Shown piece by piece: positions 34,504 through 47,775 of a stretch of 64,000 nt of DNA. The position numbers and the translations under genes are program-made. This DNA comes from Coprinellus micaceus (Eukaryota; Basidiomycota; Agaricomycetes; Agaricales; Psathyrellaceae): assembly GCA_951394405.1 (NCBI GenBank), contig OX596336.1, forward strand, positions 4,836,001-4,900,000, in the 5' to 3' direction. Position 1 is the stretch's first letter. The number at the start of each line of letters is the position of its first letter. The notes under the pieces were generated by a model. It was not told where the DNA came from and searched no databases. It was given only the letters and a program-made list of their open reading frames with translations.

Positions 34504-34584
34504 ACTATCATGATCCGCTACGCTCTGTGTACTATCATGCTCTGCGACGCTCTATGTACCATCACGATCCGCTACGCTCTACGC
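34504..34584 (+). repeat. 27-bp tandem repeat, three imperfect copies
   Basis: Units at 34,504-34,530, 34,531-34,557 and 34,558-34,584, each of ACTATCATGATCCGCTACGC type, differ at a few positions. No gene attached. Confidence 0.8.
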
Positions 34585-35028
34585 AATAAATACTACACAC
34601 AGTGTAGCAGAGCACGAACCCAATTCACCCCATCGTCGAAACTTGAACCTACCTTGAGTCTGAGGCACCAAATCGTGCCGGAGTGCCGCGCGTGGGGGAC
34701 CGTTTTGGAGTCTGGACGAGCAACTCTCGGCGAACTATCAGCGACGAGTCGTCAGAGGGCCTTGCAGACCACACCACCGATTCACCGATTCCCAACCATC
34801 GAGAATCTGTGTAACAGTGCGAGTAGAACCCCAGCTGAAACTTTAAGCGCGGTAGTAGCGATCGCCAACATCCACCAGGGTTCGACCGGCGACGGGTCAG
34901 AGCCCTGGGCTCTGCGATCCCAGAACGTCTCCACATCTGCATATCGCGACGAAAGCGACGTCGGACTCGCCGAACCACGATCGAGCGAGCACGGTAGGAG
35001 GGTCATACACAGACTCCCCGCCACCGCC

Positions 35029-35030
<2 letters not shown>

Positions 35031-35063
<33 letters not shown>
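35031..35063. repeat. GA dinucleotide microsatellite
   Basis: About 16 uninterrupted GA units. Confidence 0.95.
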
Positions 35064-35065
<2 letters not shown>

Positions 35066-38000
35066 GGTAGGCATCTTTCCAGGAAGAGGGGAAAGCGCAA
35101 CTGGGTTACGGGTACCCACAGTGTCTGAGTCACTGGGGAGCGGCCCTAGGCCTCTGGAGGTCGGCCTACGAAGAGATGAGATGACAACCTGGATCGACGC
35201 GGATATTGAACACGTACCTCTATGCAACTTCGTCGGAACGCTTGGGAAATCGTAATGCGCGGCAGGAGGAAGCTGTATGGAGAGAGAGACAGGGCAGGAA
35301 TGCACGCGGGAGACGGATAATATGAAGGGGAGGACCACGACGAACGCGATCCAAGGAACGAAGGCGAGAGAAACAAAATTAAGCGCACGGGCTCATGCAA
35401 GGACACGCTGGGCTTGAACGCGAGCAGGACGATCGTTAGCCTTGAGGGTCTGGGTTGTCGATGCTCGGTGCCAGAGGGTCTCGGTTCGGATCGTCAATGC
35501 TCAGTCCCATGGGGCCTGAAAACTCAACTCGGAAAGACCTAAAGAGCGTCACGATCGTGGACTCCATGCACAAACCGACGGGAGAGCGCGTTGACACAGG
35601 TCCAAGAGGGGAGCGAGACACGCCTTCGTTCGTCAGGAGGACCCGGGAGGGTGCAGAAACCTGATGTGACGGCGCTCACCGAGCCACCCAACCCCTGCGG
35701 GAAAGGGGGGAACACGCGAGACGGACGGAAGTGATCGAAGGAGCGTTTTTCTTCGGGGAGAGTGGGGCACGGCGATCGGGGAGGGAGAACATGTCGTGGT
35801 ATTGAGCGAGAGAGGTAAGATGTTTCTGGATACACGGTATGTAGCGCTACCGTGGAAGTTGAGATAGGGACCGGCGGGTGGGTGGTGTATGCGCACCTCT
35901 ACACATAATTGACGCCCAAGACCTGCTCGGGCCTCTTCAACCTATCCTCCTCCTCTTCCCGACTCATCCCTCTCTCCCTTTCATCCCCGACGAACGGAGC
36001 ATTCAGTCCCAGGGCGGATGATCACCGCGTGGCATCGAGAGCGGGGGGAAGGAAGCTGAGTCCGAAAACTTCTGGAGGTCTTCTCACCGGTCGGGCGGGG
36101 GAGCGCGAGCGGGAAAGAAGAGGGGAGGTCGACAACGGAGTGGTGGGGAAGATAAAGAGTATGGTGCTCAAGAAGAATGCGTCGAATGAGTGTCGTCATC
36201 GAACGATGCCGAGGCGGCGAAGAGGAGCCGATCGGTCCCACGCCCCTATCTTCCTCTACCGCCTTTCCTTCTCGCGACTGCTCTAGTTGGATCACTCCCA
36301 TCTTCCCACTTCCAGCGCAGGGCAAATTGATATCTTTCCTTGGCGCAAGTCAACGACCTGCGAGACTGTGTAGCTACACCTACAGACGGAAGTTCGGAAC
36401 CCAAAACCAGAACGCCGACACGCAGAATCCAGGCATCCTTGTGTGCGGTGTGGTTCAGCGGGATGCCATCGAATAACTCGTCGTTGAAGTTGGGATGTAT
36501 CGACATGAAGGGGGTTTGAGTGACTGGGATTTATGAGCCTATGAAACGCGGGGAGGTACTGAGTCGTCGAATGGTTCGGGGGTCCTTTAGTTGAGCCTTC
36601 GTCGTCCGGAGCAAGCGGTTAAGGGGTGCAATCACCATCCCCATTCTCCCTCTCGTCGAATTTCCGTAATTTCGTCTTAATCTTGCCCACACTGCACACC
36701 CTCCTCTACCTACAAGTCCTCCCCACCCGATTCAATCACACAACCAACCACAACCCCCCCAAACCCCTGCGTTCCATCCACCCATAACATAATCACACAT
36801 CCTATCCAATCTCTACATATTCACACCATCGCCACAACTCCGTACACAATCCTACTCAACCTCTCCATCCCCTCACACAATCCCTAAACCCCGCCCTCGC
36901 TACACACAGAAGGACCTGCCAACCCGTCTCCCGAAGCCCTACAAATGCGCGTCCCCAGACCCTCACCCTCCACAAAGCCGAAAGCACCCAAACCAAAACC
37001 CGGGTCCCCAGTACCTCAAGTACGTGGACCCGACGAACGGTGCTCCACCCGCACGCTATAGGGTAAACTAGCCACCGCTACGCCTCCTGACGCTGCCCGC
37101 GCAGAAGAAGGAAGAGACCCAGTCGCAAACCTCATCCGCCGACATACCACAGCAGCGCGAGACGCTCAATCGGGAGGAGGCCCGAGGGGGGCAGATCTTC
37201 GTCTCACCGACACCTCTCAAATCTCCCCCATTCCCCCGAGAGAAATTAAGCGTACATCCAAGTGATCGCTTGAACCGTACCGTACCCATCCGAAGCGCAT
37301 AGAACGCTGAAATCCGGGACAGGCGGATACACTTCACCGGCGGTGAACGAAACGCCGGGAAGGTGCGAGCGACAAGCCGACATATATTCCATATACCGCG
37401 GCTTGGCAGCCTCGAGCCCTCACCTGACGGCGCCCAGCTAAGGTCCCGAAGGTCTAGTTACTCAATGCTGGCTAAGAACCCAATTGACCATGCTCAGGAC
37501 TCAAAAGTCCGATGAAAGGGAAGGGAGGAGCTTGACAAGGCGCCTCCATATTCGATTCACGGGCCAGAAAGAATTTGGCGAGAGTGAGAGTGAGGATATG
37601 ATTATGTTGGACGAAAGGCGTACCTGTAAAAGGGAACTCGTGCTTCTATACATTATAAACCCCAACCATAGATGTGGCATACAGGGCGAGACGTCGAAGC
37701 CCCGACGAAAGAAGTGGTTTAACTTTGAGAATAGGTGGTGATACGGGTGACAAGGACCAACCACAAAGTTCAAGGCGCGGAAAGTGCACAGATATGGCAC
37801 GAATATTGCAACAAAATTAGGTCACGGTACATAACCTCATCTTGGCTCAGACCTCCGGTACACGCCGGACTGGGTCATTTGGGAAGCGTACGTGGTACGG
37901 TAACGGTGTTGCCGGGTACACGACGCCGTGCTGGGTTTGTCTACGTACAACCTGCAGTCTTGGTACTACACCCCCATACGTTGTGAGGCACATTATGGCT

Positions 38001-39380
38001 ACGTACATATAGTGTAAAGGTACACACACCCTCTAACGCGACAAACGAAGCATCCTTTCGACTCGGACTTGAAGATAGTCCCCCGATCGTCGCATCGCTG
38101 ACAATAGCCGTTGTGCCACCCATCCCGAGCCTGAACACTGGCTTAAGCTTGGTCTAAAGAATGTTCGCCTACGAGAACGAACGCGCTTAGGCCCATCCTA
38201 AATCCTCTCCCGTCGGTAAGGGTAGTCGCCCACGCTGTTTCTCCGATTGTGGGATCATCGAGACACCCAAATAAGCGCCCGCTGGCCCCAAATCATCGTT
38301 AGTGGGATGGATGATTGCCCCGCCCACCTCGTTACTCTCAGACCCGTCGGGTCGGCCCGCCTTTAAATCAGAGTATGAGCGCGGTTGGAACGAACAGTGC
38401 TAGTATTGAATTACCTGTACCGTGAGATCTCGGTGTGGCTGAACGTACAAACGTTTAAAGCATTTGTACAGGGATGGTGGAGTAGTGCCTTTGGGCATTA
38501 CTCGTTGCGATAAACACACGAGGCACAAACATGAGGTCAACACGCGCTGCGCACGTGTTGCGGGCTATATTAGGTACCTCCCGATGTCTGTAGGTGGCTA
38601 GGTCTATCCACAACCATTCCGTCCTAACCAGTTCCCCTCGGCGAGTGGCCCCTCCGAGGTGTACTATTTTGGACTTAACAATATGGCATGTACAGTACAA
38701 GCCCACCTCCGTGGTTGGTGCACAAGCTGAGAGGGATGCACCAAATCGCGGGACACATGTACCTCAAATCTGTGCCTGTCGCGCCTCAAGCATGTACCCA
38801 TAACGTAGCATTGTACAAGATAATTTTGATACAGCATTCGTGCCATAATATGGGGACGCCGGATACGGGGATATCATCCAGGTACGCCACAGGTCAATGG
38901 GTACTCCCAACGTAGGGAACGACGAGCGAACGTAGATATCCCAGATGCACCTCTACAACTCCAACTAACACCGAACCCACCTCCGATCGTGTTCAGCCCA
39001 TTGGCGTCCCCTCGTTCCGTCCCATCCGTCCCATACCAGGGTTCGCTCCAGCTAAGTACCCCACACCGCGTCCAGAACGGCCAAAGGGTCCAGCCACCAC
39101 GAGTGAGAATACGGACACCTCTGCGTATTCTGGTCGATTCCGTACAGGCGTCCCCGTAGAGAGACATAAAACCGATCCCTCTCTCTCATCAAAACAGTGA
39201 GCTGAACTCGTCAGCCGGGGCGGTGGGTTGAATGGGTATCGGTCCGTTGGGGATGACATGCGTCAAAAAAAAAAAAAGGTACGCTTATTACCGAGTTGCG
39301 TTCGGGAGACAGGAGGGCGCATGCCCCCCATGAGGGTGACTTGCGGTGTTGGACGACATACCTGGTAGTCAGGTAGGTTG
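35064..39380. other. Gene-poor, repeat-bearing region
   Basis: No supportable gene. The 35.7-35.9 kb part is related to 52.95-53.15 kb (shared GGCGATCGGGGA and GCGCACCTCTAC-type words). One copy of the dispersed CCCACGCCCCTATCT repeat lies at 36,151-36,255. A C/A-rich, low-complexity stretch covers about 36,690-36,900. Confidence 0.4.
36151..36255. repeat. Dispersed repeat R1, copy A
   Basis: Most diverged of four copies. It shares CATCGAACGATGCCGAGG-like sequence and the terminal CCCACGCCCCTATCT with copies at 43.71, 47.69 and 54.00 kb. Confidence 0.6.
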
Positions 39381-39384
39381 TGGA

Positions 39385-39415
39385 GAGGGTGTCCCGGCTG
39401 CGTGTGGACACCCTC
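39385..39415. repeat. Perfect 10-bp inverted repeat (hairpin)
   Basis: GAGGGTGTCC (39,385-39,394) and GGACACCCTC (39,406-39,415) enclose an 11-nt loop. It lies about 110 bp before a TATAAAAA (39,526) followed by a C/T-rich stretch. The layout could be the edge of a solo LTR, but no partner repeat or target duplication was found. Confidence 0.5.
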
Positions 39416-39893
39416 ATTATTTATCCGTTCTCCGACACCGTGCGGTAGCGCGGGTGTCGTTCGTCTCGCCGCATGGTGCAGAACGGATGCCCGGAAGCGA
39501 AGCTTCCGAGCTCCGAGATTCTTAGTATAAAAACCCGATGTACTTACCTCAGTTCCCCAGCTCATTCTCCCCCGAGCTCACTCTCTCTTTCCGTTCCCCT
39601 CAATTCCAACGTCTCTTAGAGTAAGAATCCCCCTCGAACTCGAGCGATCCTCCCGCACCCACAGGGGTTAGGATCCTCACAAGGTCGTCTGGAAGTTTTC
39701 ACGCGAATATACGGGGGCTTTCGAATCAAATTTTCTTCAAGCCCTTTGGAGTGGGTTCGTTCGTGGAATAGGCCTCGATCTAGTCCCACTCTCACAACCG
39801 AAAGGTGAATGGCGGAAGTGAGATAGCAATGCAACTGACAAATAGGCTCGGACTGATAAAGCAAAACGTCTACAACGTGACATATACCGCAAT

Positions 39894-41082
39894 TTACAGG
39901 TTGAAATCTTTCAACTCCTGCTCAAACTCAAATTCTATCATCACCGTAGTAAAATCGTCTGTGGGTCCCAAGAAAATCCCTGGGGTCCCCGAGCACTGAG
40001 ACGAGCACGCGATCCCCCTGTAGGGGAATACGGGTTGCGTGCACGAGTCCCCAGCGCACAACACGGCATTCGGCGGCACCACGAACCCCAGTTCCCCCTC
40101 GTGATCCTGAAGCCGGAACCCACCAGGCCGAACAATACCGGGCGCCAGAGACGTAAATATCTTTCCAGACATATGCTGCCTGTTGTGGAAAGCACACTGG
40201 CCGCTCGCGCAGACCAGGCCGGTGGTGACCAGTTCACCAAAGCACTGCGCGCACCGCGCACGGGCCAGAGCGAACAACGCGTACGGGGTCGGATCACAAT
40301 CGTGCACCAGGGCGAGCGCACCCCGTGCGCTACACTGCCGGTACAAGTCCGCGATCTTGCACGCGGTTTCCACTCCCAAACCTTCCACGAGCGTTTTCAG
40401 AGGCGCATTCTCCATGTCAAGGATGAGGGCTTTGATCCCGTCCAGGAACCACGAACGTATCCTGAACTCTCTCGCAAGAGTTACCATGTCGGTTCCGGTC
40501 ATATCTGCGTTCTCTTCGTTGAAGAGGTTGTCGACGCATAGCGACCTGCTGGGTGTGAGGGCGCAATATATATATATATAAATAGCGGCATAGCGAGAAA
40601 GACGTACCTGACTCATCTCCCACATCGTAGCTAGCCTTAACGCGCCGATCCACTCCTCTTTCGATAGGGTGTACTCTCCAAGAGCGACGTCGTCTGACCT
40701 GGCATCACAGCGTCGCTCATCAGGCTGCTGGATATGATGAGACCGGACATGACGAACGTAGGGTGGAGAACCTTCATCAAGGCGGCAAAATCTTCCTTCT
40801 TGCAGCCATGCAGGACGATCGGTCTATCTTTCGAACTACCCTCTCCCGAATCGGCTTGCGGGAGCAGAAACATCCCTTCAAAGACGTCGGAAGCCCTTGT
40901 GAAGGTATGCCTAAATGCATGAAAGACTCGACCCTCGACCTGATCAACCGAGAAGGGGACTCGTTGGAGGAAGGGATGTGCAGACGAAGACAGCGATGTA
41001 CCTGAAAGACGACCATCTCCCAGCTTGGCTCCTTCCTTGCTTTGGGTGTTGGTGATCGAGAATCTGGAGTCGGACTCGCCAT
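39894..41082 (-). CDS. BTB/POZ-domain protein
   Basis: Minus-strand exons are 41,082-41,002 (MASPTPDSRSPTPKARK), 40,939-40,758, 40,698 to about 40,610, and about 40,553-39,894 (TAA at 39,894-39,896). The BTB fold is seen as RVFHAFRHTFTRASDVFEGM, then FLLPQADSGEGSSKDRPIVL, then CKKEDFAALMKVLHP, followed by YTLSKEEWIGALRLATMWEM, the form common in basidiomycete BTB proteins. These proteins dimerise and often act as cullin-3 adaptors. The C-terminal exon has helical repeats and a Cys-rich end (RARCAQCFGELVTTGLVCASGQC). The exon 2-3 junction works with donor GTTCGT. The exon 3-4 junction around a TA microsatellite (about 40,567-40,580) is not in frame with the obvious GTACGT donor; a GTGGGA donor 18 bp earlier would fit. 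A small indel or a pseudogene is possible. Confidence 0.75.
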
Positions 41083-43710
41083 TGCGCACAATACTACCCT
41101 CGGAGCGGAGGTGTGCAGGATGGTGGGATAGAGTCAACGTTCAATGACAGTTGAGTAAATTAGGCGTTATCGATGGATTGACCCAGTGCCACGGGCCACG
41201 AGGCATGGCCACTGGTCACCTGTCACACGGAACGACCTAAAGTAACCGACGAATACGTTTCAAAGCTGGCGCATTGATACTAGGCGTCTCACCCATGATC
41301 CTTTTTTTATTCCGTCTAAAATCCGAGAGACAGACTTTAAAGCGGGTGCCACACCCGAGGCGGGTCGAAACCGAGCTCCGGTAGGAAAAGCGCTCTCCGA
41401 ACGTGGTCCTTGAAAGGGCAGTTATAATTCGAGATGGACGTGAGCATGTAATAGCCTTTCCGCTATAACCGCGACCGATGTCCACCCCTAGGTCTCCGCC
41501 CATTGGGAGCTTCGCGACGAAGAGAAGCCCTCACGTCACTCGAGAGGAAATCGGCTTTACTCTGACGTTCGGGATGGGCGCTTAAACCGCCGGCACGGCC
41601 GGCACGGCCCAGTGAAGAATTACCCGATGTTTCAAATTGAAGTCCGCTGCTCACTTTCGACCGCCATTGATCTCGGTTTTCCCATCCTCGCCCGATCGAG
41701 CGACCTGTCCAAAAGTGGGCCTCGCATCGCGAGAGCCTGGGGCCCCTTCTCGGAAGGAATCGAGCGCCGGAGATCATGACGAGGAAACCCACCAGCCAGA
41801 CGCGCGAGTGCCCACAATGCAGATATGGAGAGGTGGCTCTGAGGCGGCGGCGGGAAGAGTGAGTGGACCGGGAAAGAAAGTAGAACCTTGAAGACCAGGA
41901 AGGGGGATTATGGTTGGGAGGAACGAAAACCCGTCGTCGTATTAGGTCATACCAGAACTGATACAACCTCGACTGCGAAAACCACGTAAGTCAAAAGGCC
42001 GTGACGAAGTCTAAGGGACAGAGAACGCACCTCAGCGACTCCAATAACCGTCACATATTACGTTGGAAACAGACTCTCCCGATCCACTTCGACCGTAAAC
42101 GCACCAGGATCTGGTAATCCCGCGAAGGAGTTCACCAAAGGTCTTCCCGAATCCGCAGGTCGGCCATGGAATTATCTGACCGTACAGAGTGGAAGCGGGA
42201 GGTCCGAGGAACGGAACACATCATCTGGAATCAACGCTCCACGGTACCAAAACCAGGAGACTTCGGCTTGGGAGAAAAGAGGCGGGGGGTGGGGGCCTTA
42301 TGAACCAGCGAGTCAACCGGATGTGTCGACTCGGATTCGTGAATCGACTCAGATCGAACGTCAGGAGCACGGCGACAAGCGTAGCAGGAAACCGAATACC
42401 TCTCACCGAGAGAGCACGGGCGACTCGACGAAGTGGAAAGATGTCTTGCAAGCGAACGGGCGAGAGGAGGTCCAGGCATTAATACACCCTGGCAGCGGGG
42501 TGGATAGCTGAAATGGAACAGTGCACCGTCTGTGGACGGAACCGTCCACCTTCTACCTTGTCGATGAATAGATAGGGATAATGACATGAGGCTAACGGAG
42601 GCGGCGCTTGGATGGGAGTCCGAGGTCGACCGTATGTACGAGTAGCGAGCGGCGGCGTTTGGGAACATAACGGAACAGAAAGGGACAGGTCCAGGGGCGA
42701 AGAACCGACTTTGCCAACCGAATCATAGGAGGAGGTGAGGTCGATCGGGTCATGGAGAGAAGTACCCCGTCCTAAGTATTTCCGACGACGACGTTGTCAT
42801 TCGTCGAGCATCCGGAGATGCCAAGTCCCAGGATGAGCGGCGGGGAGAAGGGGAAGAGATTCCCTTCGGTAATGGAGTACGAGGTTCGAAATCCGGCGCT
42901 CAAGTTGATGGCAAATGTCAGAAGAGGGTCGGCTTGAATGGCTAAGGAAGAAGGACGACGACAACCCGAGGGGTGGTATGTGGAGATAAAGGGAAAGTCA
43001 CGGGAGGGGCTCTTCTACCGGGATTTGTGGGTATGGTAACGGTCCAGCGTCGTAGCACCAAGGGGCACGGAAGGGATCAGCATGATCCGAACGTTGAGGA
43101 ACCCAGGGAGGAGGGTGGAAAGTCAACAATCGCGTGGGTTCTGTGAATGCGCTGCTTTCAGGTCCACCTGTGGAGTTCAGGGAAAGATGGGTGTGAGGGG
43201 CCTATCGAGCGGTGTAGGTGATGTCGAGCCGACGAATTTGGTCGACTAGTCTTTGTAGGTGCGGTCGTTGGATTGAATTGAAGTCTTTTGAGGGATGCCC
43301 CGTGGTGGGAAGGGTAACATTAGCTCAACTGGTGGTATAAATATACCTTGTAATCCTTACGATCTGTCCTTCTTGATCCCCCAAGATGCCGAACACCTTG
43401 CTGGCCACAATGGGGGTGTTGCATGGGATTCCCGGGGGGAGGATTCGGTATGTGGTGGTGAAAAGACCCTGTACAGCATTCCCTAGAGTTATCTAGAAGA
43501 TAAATAAAGCATAGAACGAAGGATTGGTCGCCCAGGAAAGTGCCTAGGGGACTGGCGGTGTCCCGAGTTTCATGGCCCGTCGACGTGAACCCAGGGTGGC
43601 GCTACGTCTAAGTTGGCGGCTATCAACGCCAGCTGCGAAGCGCATAGAACAATAGCATGAGTCTTAGAGAGGGTCGAGACGTATTTTGTAGGAGGAAGAC
43701 AGGAAGGGGG
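41083..43710. other. Gene-poor region
   Basis: No supportable gene. A 167-residue minus frame (41,463-41,966) exists but shows no conserved pattern or regulatory context. Confidence 0.4.
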
Positions 43711-43800
43711 GATGATAGAGGTCAAGAACAAGTGCCATCGTCGTTGATGCCGACGAGGCCGGCGGAACGTCGTCGTTCCCACGCCCCTATCTCCCCAGCT
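43711..43800. repeat. Dispersed repeat R1, copy B
   Basis: Begins GATGATAGAGGTCAAGAACA and ends at CCCACGCCCCTATCT (43,778-43,792). Related to copies at 36.2, 47.7 and 54.0 kb. Confidence 0.7.
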
Positions 43801-44457
43801 TGCAAACCAGATGGGAAGAACGCAAGTATTGTCCCCTTTGTCGAGTTGACTCACAGGTCCCCCAACCTCACCATAGAAAGGCACTAAGAGTCGTTACCCA
43901 TGTGGAGGTGCTTCTCGACCCTTGATTCAGACCGAATTCAGGCCGCTGTGCGAATCTTACGCGCCCACGGTCCTCGTTCGCTCGCAGCGACGTTCAAATC
44001 CCCCCACCTGTTGCCCGCCCTGGAGGTACTTCTCTGAGAAGTCGGAACGTTGAAACAGGTCAATTAATATGTCATACGTGTGTATGTATGGTACAAGAAG
44101 TCAGAAGGGAACCAGTAGGTGACGAGTAAACGTCCCAAGTACAGAGTAATATGCACAAAAAAGATTAACGGTACCTAGAGCGACGTAGAAGGAGGTGGAA
44201 TAAGGCCCGTCAACACAAATCGGGTCTGGGTGTAACTGAGGGACGTTCAGACTATGGCGTGATACGCACGGACCTGGACGGGCCTTGATAATAGACACTG
44301 GAGGAGATGACGAGATAGAGCCACGAGATATGGGGTATTCTATAAGGTGAAACGGAGTTGACCCAGTACGCTGTCCTTATCTCAGCTTACTCCCTGAAAG
44401 GTACACGGAAAGCAGTCAGTTAACGTCCACCAAGAGATGTACCCTAGGTGCACGCAC
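43801..44457. other. Intergenic
   Basis: Nothing supportable seen. Confidence 0.4.
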
Positions 44458-44853
44458 CTAGACCAGAGCGTTGGAGACGTCGTCAACGTCGGAGCGCATC
44501 TCAAATTTCTCCAGACTCCCGTGATCGAGCCTTTGCACGAGCTCAGGGACGCCCCTCAACGATGATCGAAGGTCCGTTTGTATGAGTAGCGTTTGAACGC
44601 GACCAAAGTCGACCGTGAGCAATTGGAAGACTGCCTGGACAGCAACACCCTCGGTGATCCTCCGTGCATGGCGCTCGCGCTCGTTGCGGGGTTGATTGAC
44701 AATGGTGAGTGTCAATTGGCGCTGGCAAGACCTCGCAAGGTCCTTATTGAGGCCTGAGATGATACTGACGAGTAGTGGATTGCCAAGGTTGACATTAATC
44801 GGGAAGGAAGACATAGGCGAAGGCATCCTGGAGGGTCCTACGGTCGCGAGCAT
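44458..44853 (-). CDS. Possible small protein, unrecognised
   Basis: A single open frame of 131 codons on the minus strand (start possibly at an internal Met, MPSPMSSFPINVNLGN). It contains plausible helices (NKDLARSCQRQLTLTIVNQP, then AVQAVFQLLTVDFGRVQTLL) and an acidic end (MRSDVDDVSNALV). The frame is longer and more protein-like than its surroundings, but no family, promoter or paralogue was found. Confidence 0.3.
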   Translation of the reverse strand: MLATVGPSRMPSPMSSFPINVNLGNPLLVSIISGLNKDLARSCQRQLTLTIVNQPRNERERHARRITEGVAVQAVFQLLTVDFGRVQTLLIQTDLRSSLRGVPELVQRLDHGSLEKFEMRSDVDDVSNALV

Positions 44854-47686
44854 ATCAGGACGGGATCAGCTGTCGACGCCTCATGGCAGGACGCCCCCAT
44901 ACCTGCGTAAACGACGGTCGACACTTGATCAATAGAGCGTTGGATGCAGGAGAAGCGGGCCTGAACGAAAGAGATCGTGCAACAGTGGGTAGAAGGTGAG
45001 GAGAGGAGGGAGAACTCAATGTAGTGGAGAATGGGAGGAAGAAAGTGAGGGATACCCCACTGCTTTCACCCCCCATTTATCCCACTCGATGACCCCAAAT
45101 TCAAATAGGCTTTCTATGGGGCATATCACATCCATGAGTTTGCCATCCCCACCATTTAAGGCATCTCCACCGCATCTCCACCCCCTCGAGACCGCTCTCC
45201 CTTCCGCATATCCAGTATTTTGCCTCCTCTTTGGAGGATATCCTGGCGTGTACTGCGAGGAGATGAGGGAAGGGGTTGAGCCGCTAAGGAACGTTTTGGG
45301 AGGTGCTGTGGAGTGGCGTTCCCGCCTATGAGTAAGAGGTCAGCATTTACTCCATCTTATCTCGACTCATGACCCCCCTCGTGCCGTACCCGGGTTCCAA
45401 AGTCCCACTGCTCTGGGACTCGTGTACCCAAAAGGGCGAACACAGTCGTCACACTTGACTCCCTCATGCCTCTATTCGCCGAGGACATACTCCCTTCCTC
45501 GCAGATAGGCATTGTAGGCGCCCGTTGGACTGCTGCGGTATACCTGGTAGAAGACACTCCATTCGGTGTGCAGTATAGACTCTAAGGTAGAGGTCGAACG
45601 GCCAATTGAATGACCGCCAACTGAAACAAAATCGATACGCGGACAGCAAGGCGCTTCGAGGAACACCTCTCGAGATCCGAACTGTAGGCGCGATAACAAC
45701 CGACGAGATCGTCTACGCACCAGGGAATCGCAAGAGAAACGGTCTGTGTATTCAACCACGATAGTCTAGGATCGCCAAACCTCGAAGTGGAGCGGACAAA
45801 CGACATGAGATCTCCGTCTGTCCGCCCCATGGCGACTTCTCCCAATATCTGGGTGCCCAGCCTTCCAACTCACCCCGCGATCGGCGACGCAATAGTCTTC
45901 CTCAACGGCTTCTTCAACGACTCTCCCCGTACTCCACTACGCATTGCACCACTCTGAGTCGATCCTGCCACATTCCGCGTGATCCATGACTGCATCTGGA
46001 GTGTAGGACTGTATGCCTTCGAAAAGCCGTTCGAGCTCGTCGAATCTACAGTTCGAATCAAGCAGTAGACACTCGAAGAACTAGCCGCATCCATCGCTCA
46101 GGGTACTCCCAACAACGCCAGATGTCTATAGTCTCGCACACCTACTCACCCCTTAGTGCGTAGTCTCCTGTAAGTATCAAATCCACCACCACCCTCCGGT
46201 GAAAAGGCCACGGGAGACCCCTCGGGTCCATCGGTTCTTTCAGCCAGGGCTAGCGATTCTAACCGCGGAGAGATGTAGCCAGCTGGTGCAAGGGTCGACC
46301 TTCACAAACGTCGAGTGAGCGGAGCGGACGCTTAGGTTGGACGCCGAGAATACTTAACTCAATGCGGAAAGCGACCCCTTCGTTGATACTTGGCCGTGCA
46401 CCCGATGCCACGAATACGAGAAGGGAGAGACGGCGAATGGTTGGACGATGAATTGTGTGTAGTGGATCACAGAGAAGGCCACTTGAAATAATCAGAGGCA
46501 CTTTGCCGAACATCCAGAGACTCTAGGACGCTCTGCCCGTAGAATCGTCGATATGAGGTCGGACTTGCGCATACCGTCTTGAGAGTAATCGTTTCCCACA
46601 CCCTGAAAGGCTAAGATCGGCCTTCGAACGACGGCCGTAGATTCCACTGCGTCGGGGCGTGCGCAGATCGAACAGTGCTCAGCTCGCACCTCACCTGGAT
46701 GAAAACTGCTGGTGTGGCTGGCTTGATAACGCCGTGTGTCGGTACGCAAGGTTCGGATCCTGTAATACTGAGAAGGGGTGCGGAGTCCGTAGAGATCGAA
46801 GAGATTTCCCAGGAAAGTCTTAGAAAAGGATAGCATGGCGTAGTCTGGACATAGTGTGACACTTTCATGGTTGTCGCAGAAGAGTGGCGTGAACAAGGTC
46901 TCAGGAGACTGCATAGGTCGTTGGCGTGGATTGACAGGAGGCCAGCTATCGCGTACACGATAAATCGATGGTGCCAACAGTGGGAGAGAGGGAGTCAGTT
47001 GAAAGAGGGCTTCGAACTATCCACTAGGCAGGAGGCGTCGTGCAGGACGGGTAATACCTCGAGAGGGAATCATTGAAGGCCAGAACGGAAGGCAAGGATC
47101 CAAGGCCAGTCTTTGGGCTCAGCACTGCCATCGAAGCTACCGAACGGGATACGACGGGAATATTTCCCAGGGAATCCTCAGACTTCAGCCAAAGTGTGGG
47201 TGCATGAATCGATGGATAGCGACTCACCTGATACCCCCAAACACCCGTTCAAGACTGCAAACTGTGCTCCGGGCCCATTCCACTAGAGCTGTTTATCGAG
47301 TCCCAGAGTCCCAGGAATCCATGGTTTCATACAGGGAGAGATTCACGATTAAGAGAGCATACTTCGAGAGATCGGATGGAGGAGCGTCCTCCAGATCGAG
47401 GGCATCCCGGAGAAGTGGCGCCTTTATGGCCGAGCTCTCTGGGGGACTCGAGCGCACGAGGGATTCCGGTAGTCTGAGGGCGACATTGGAGCCATGGTTT
47501 ACCAGAGGAAAGGCACTCGGTGAACGGCGCCGTACAAGAAAGGCAGAACCGAGTTCTGACAGTGTTCGGGGAGACGGAGGCTTAAGTCTTCCTGGCTAAC
47601 GTGGAGGGGTCCAACCTCCCTGCACCAACGGGTCGGAAGTTTGGGAAAATGCCTGTGTAGACGAAGTAGAAAGTTGGACGAGGCGA
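44854..47686. other. Gene-poor region
   Basis: Only short, mutually overlapping frames. No supportable gene, RNA or element. Confidence 0.4.
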
Positions 47687-47775
47687 GATGATAGTGGTCA
47701 GGAACAAGCTGTGTCGTCACCGATGCCGGGAAGCCGAGCAAATAGCCGAGCGCTCTCACGCCCCTACCTTTCCGA
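47687..47775. repeat. Dispersed repeat R1, copy C
   Basis: GATGATAGTGGTCAGGAACA to CTCACGCCCCTACCTTT; related to copies A, B and D. Confidence 0.7.

Noticed and set aside
34504..34584. 27-bp repeats as a CRISPR-like or minisatellite array
   Set aside because: Only three adjacent, diverged units with no spacers, in a eukaryotic context; a simple tandem repeat.
36945..37062. Short frame MRVPRPSPSTKPKAPK in a C/A-rich stretch
   Set aside because: A composition effect of low-complexity DNA; no supporting context.
40699..40757. Apparent frameshift between the first two BTB core exons
   Set aside because: A GTTCGT donor with the GCCAG acceptor gives an in-frame junction (LHPT-SDDVALGEYTLSKEE), so no break is needed there.
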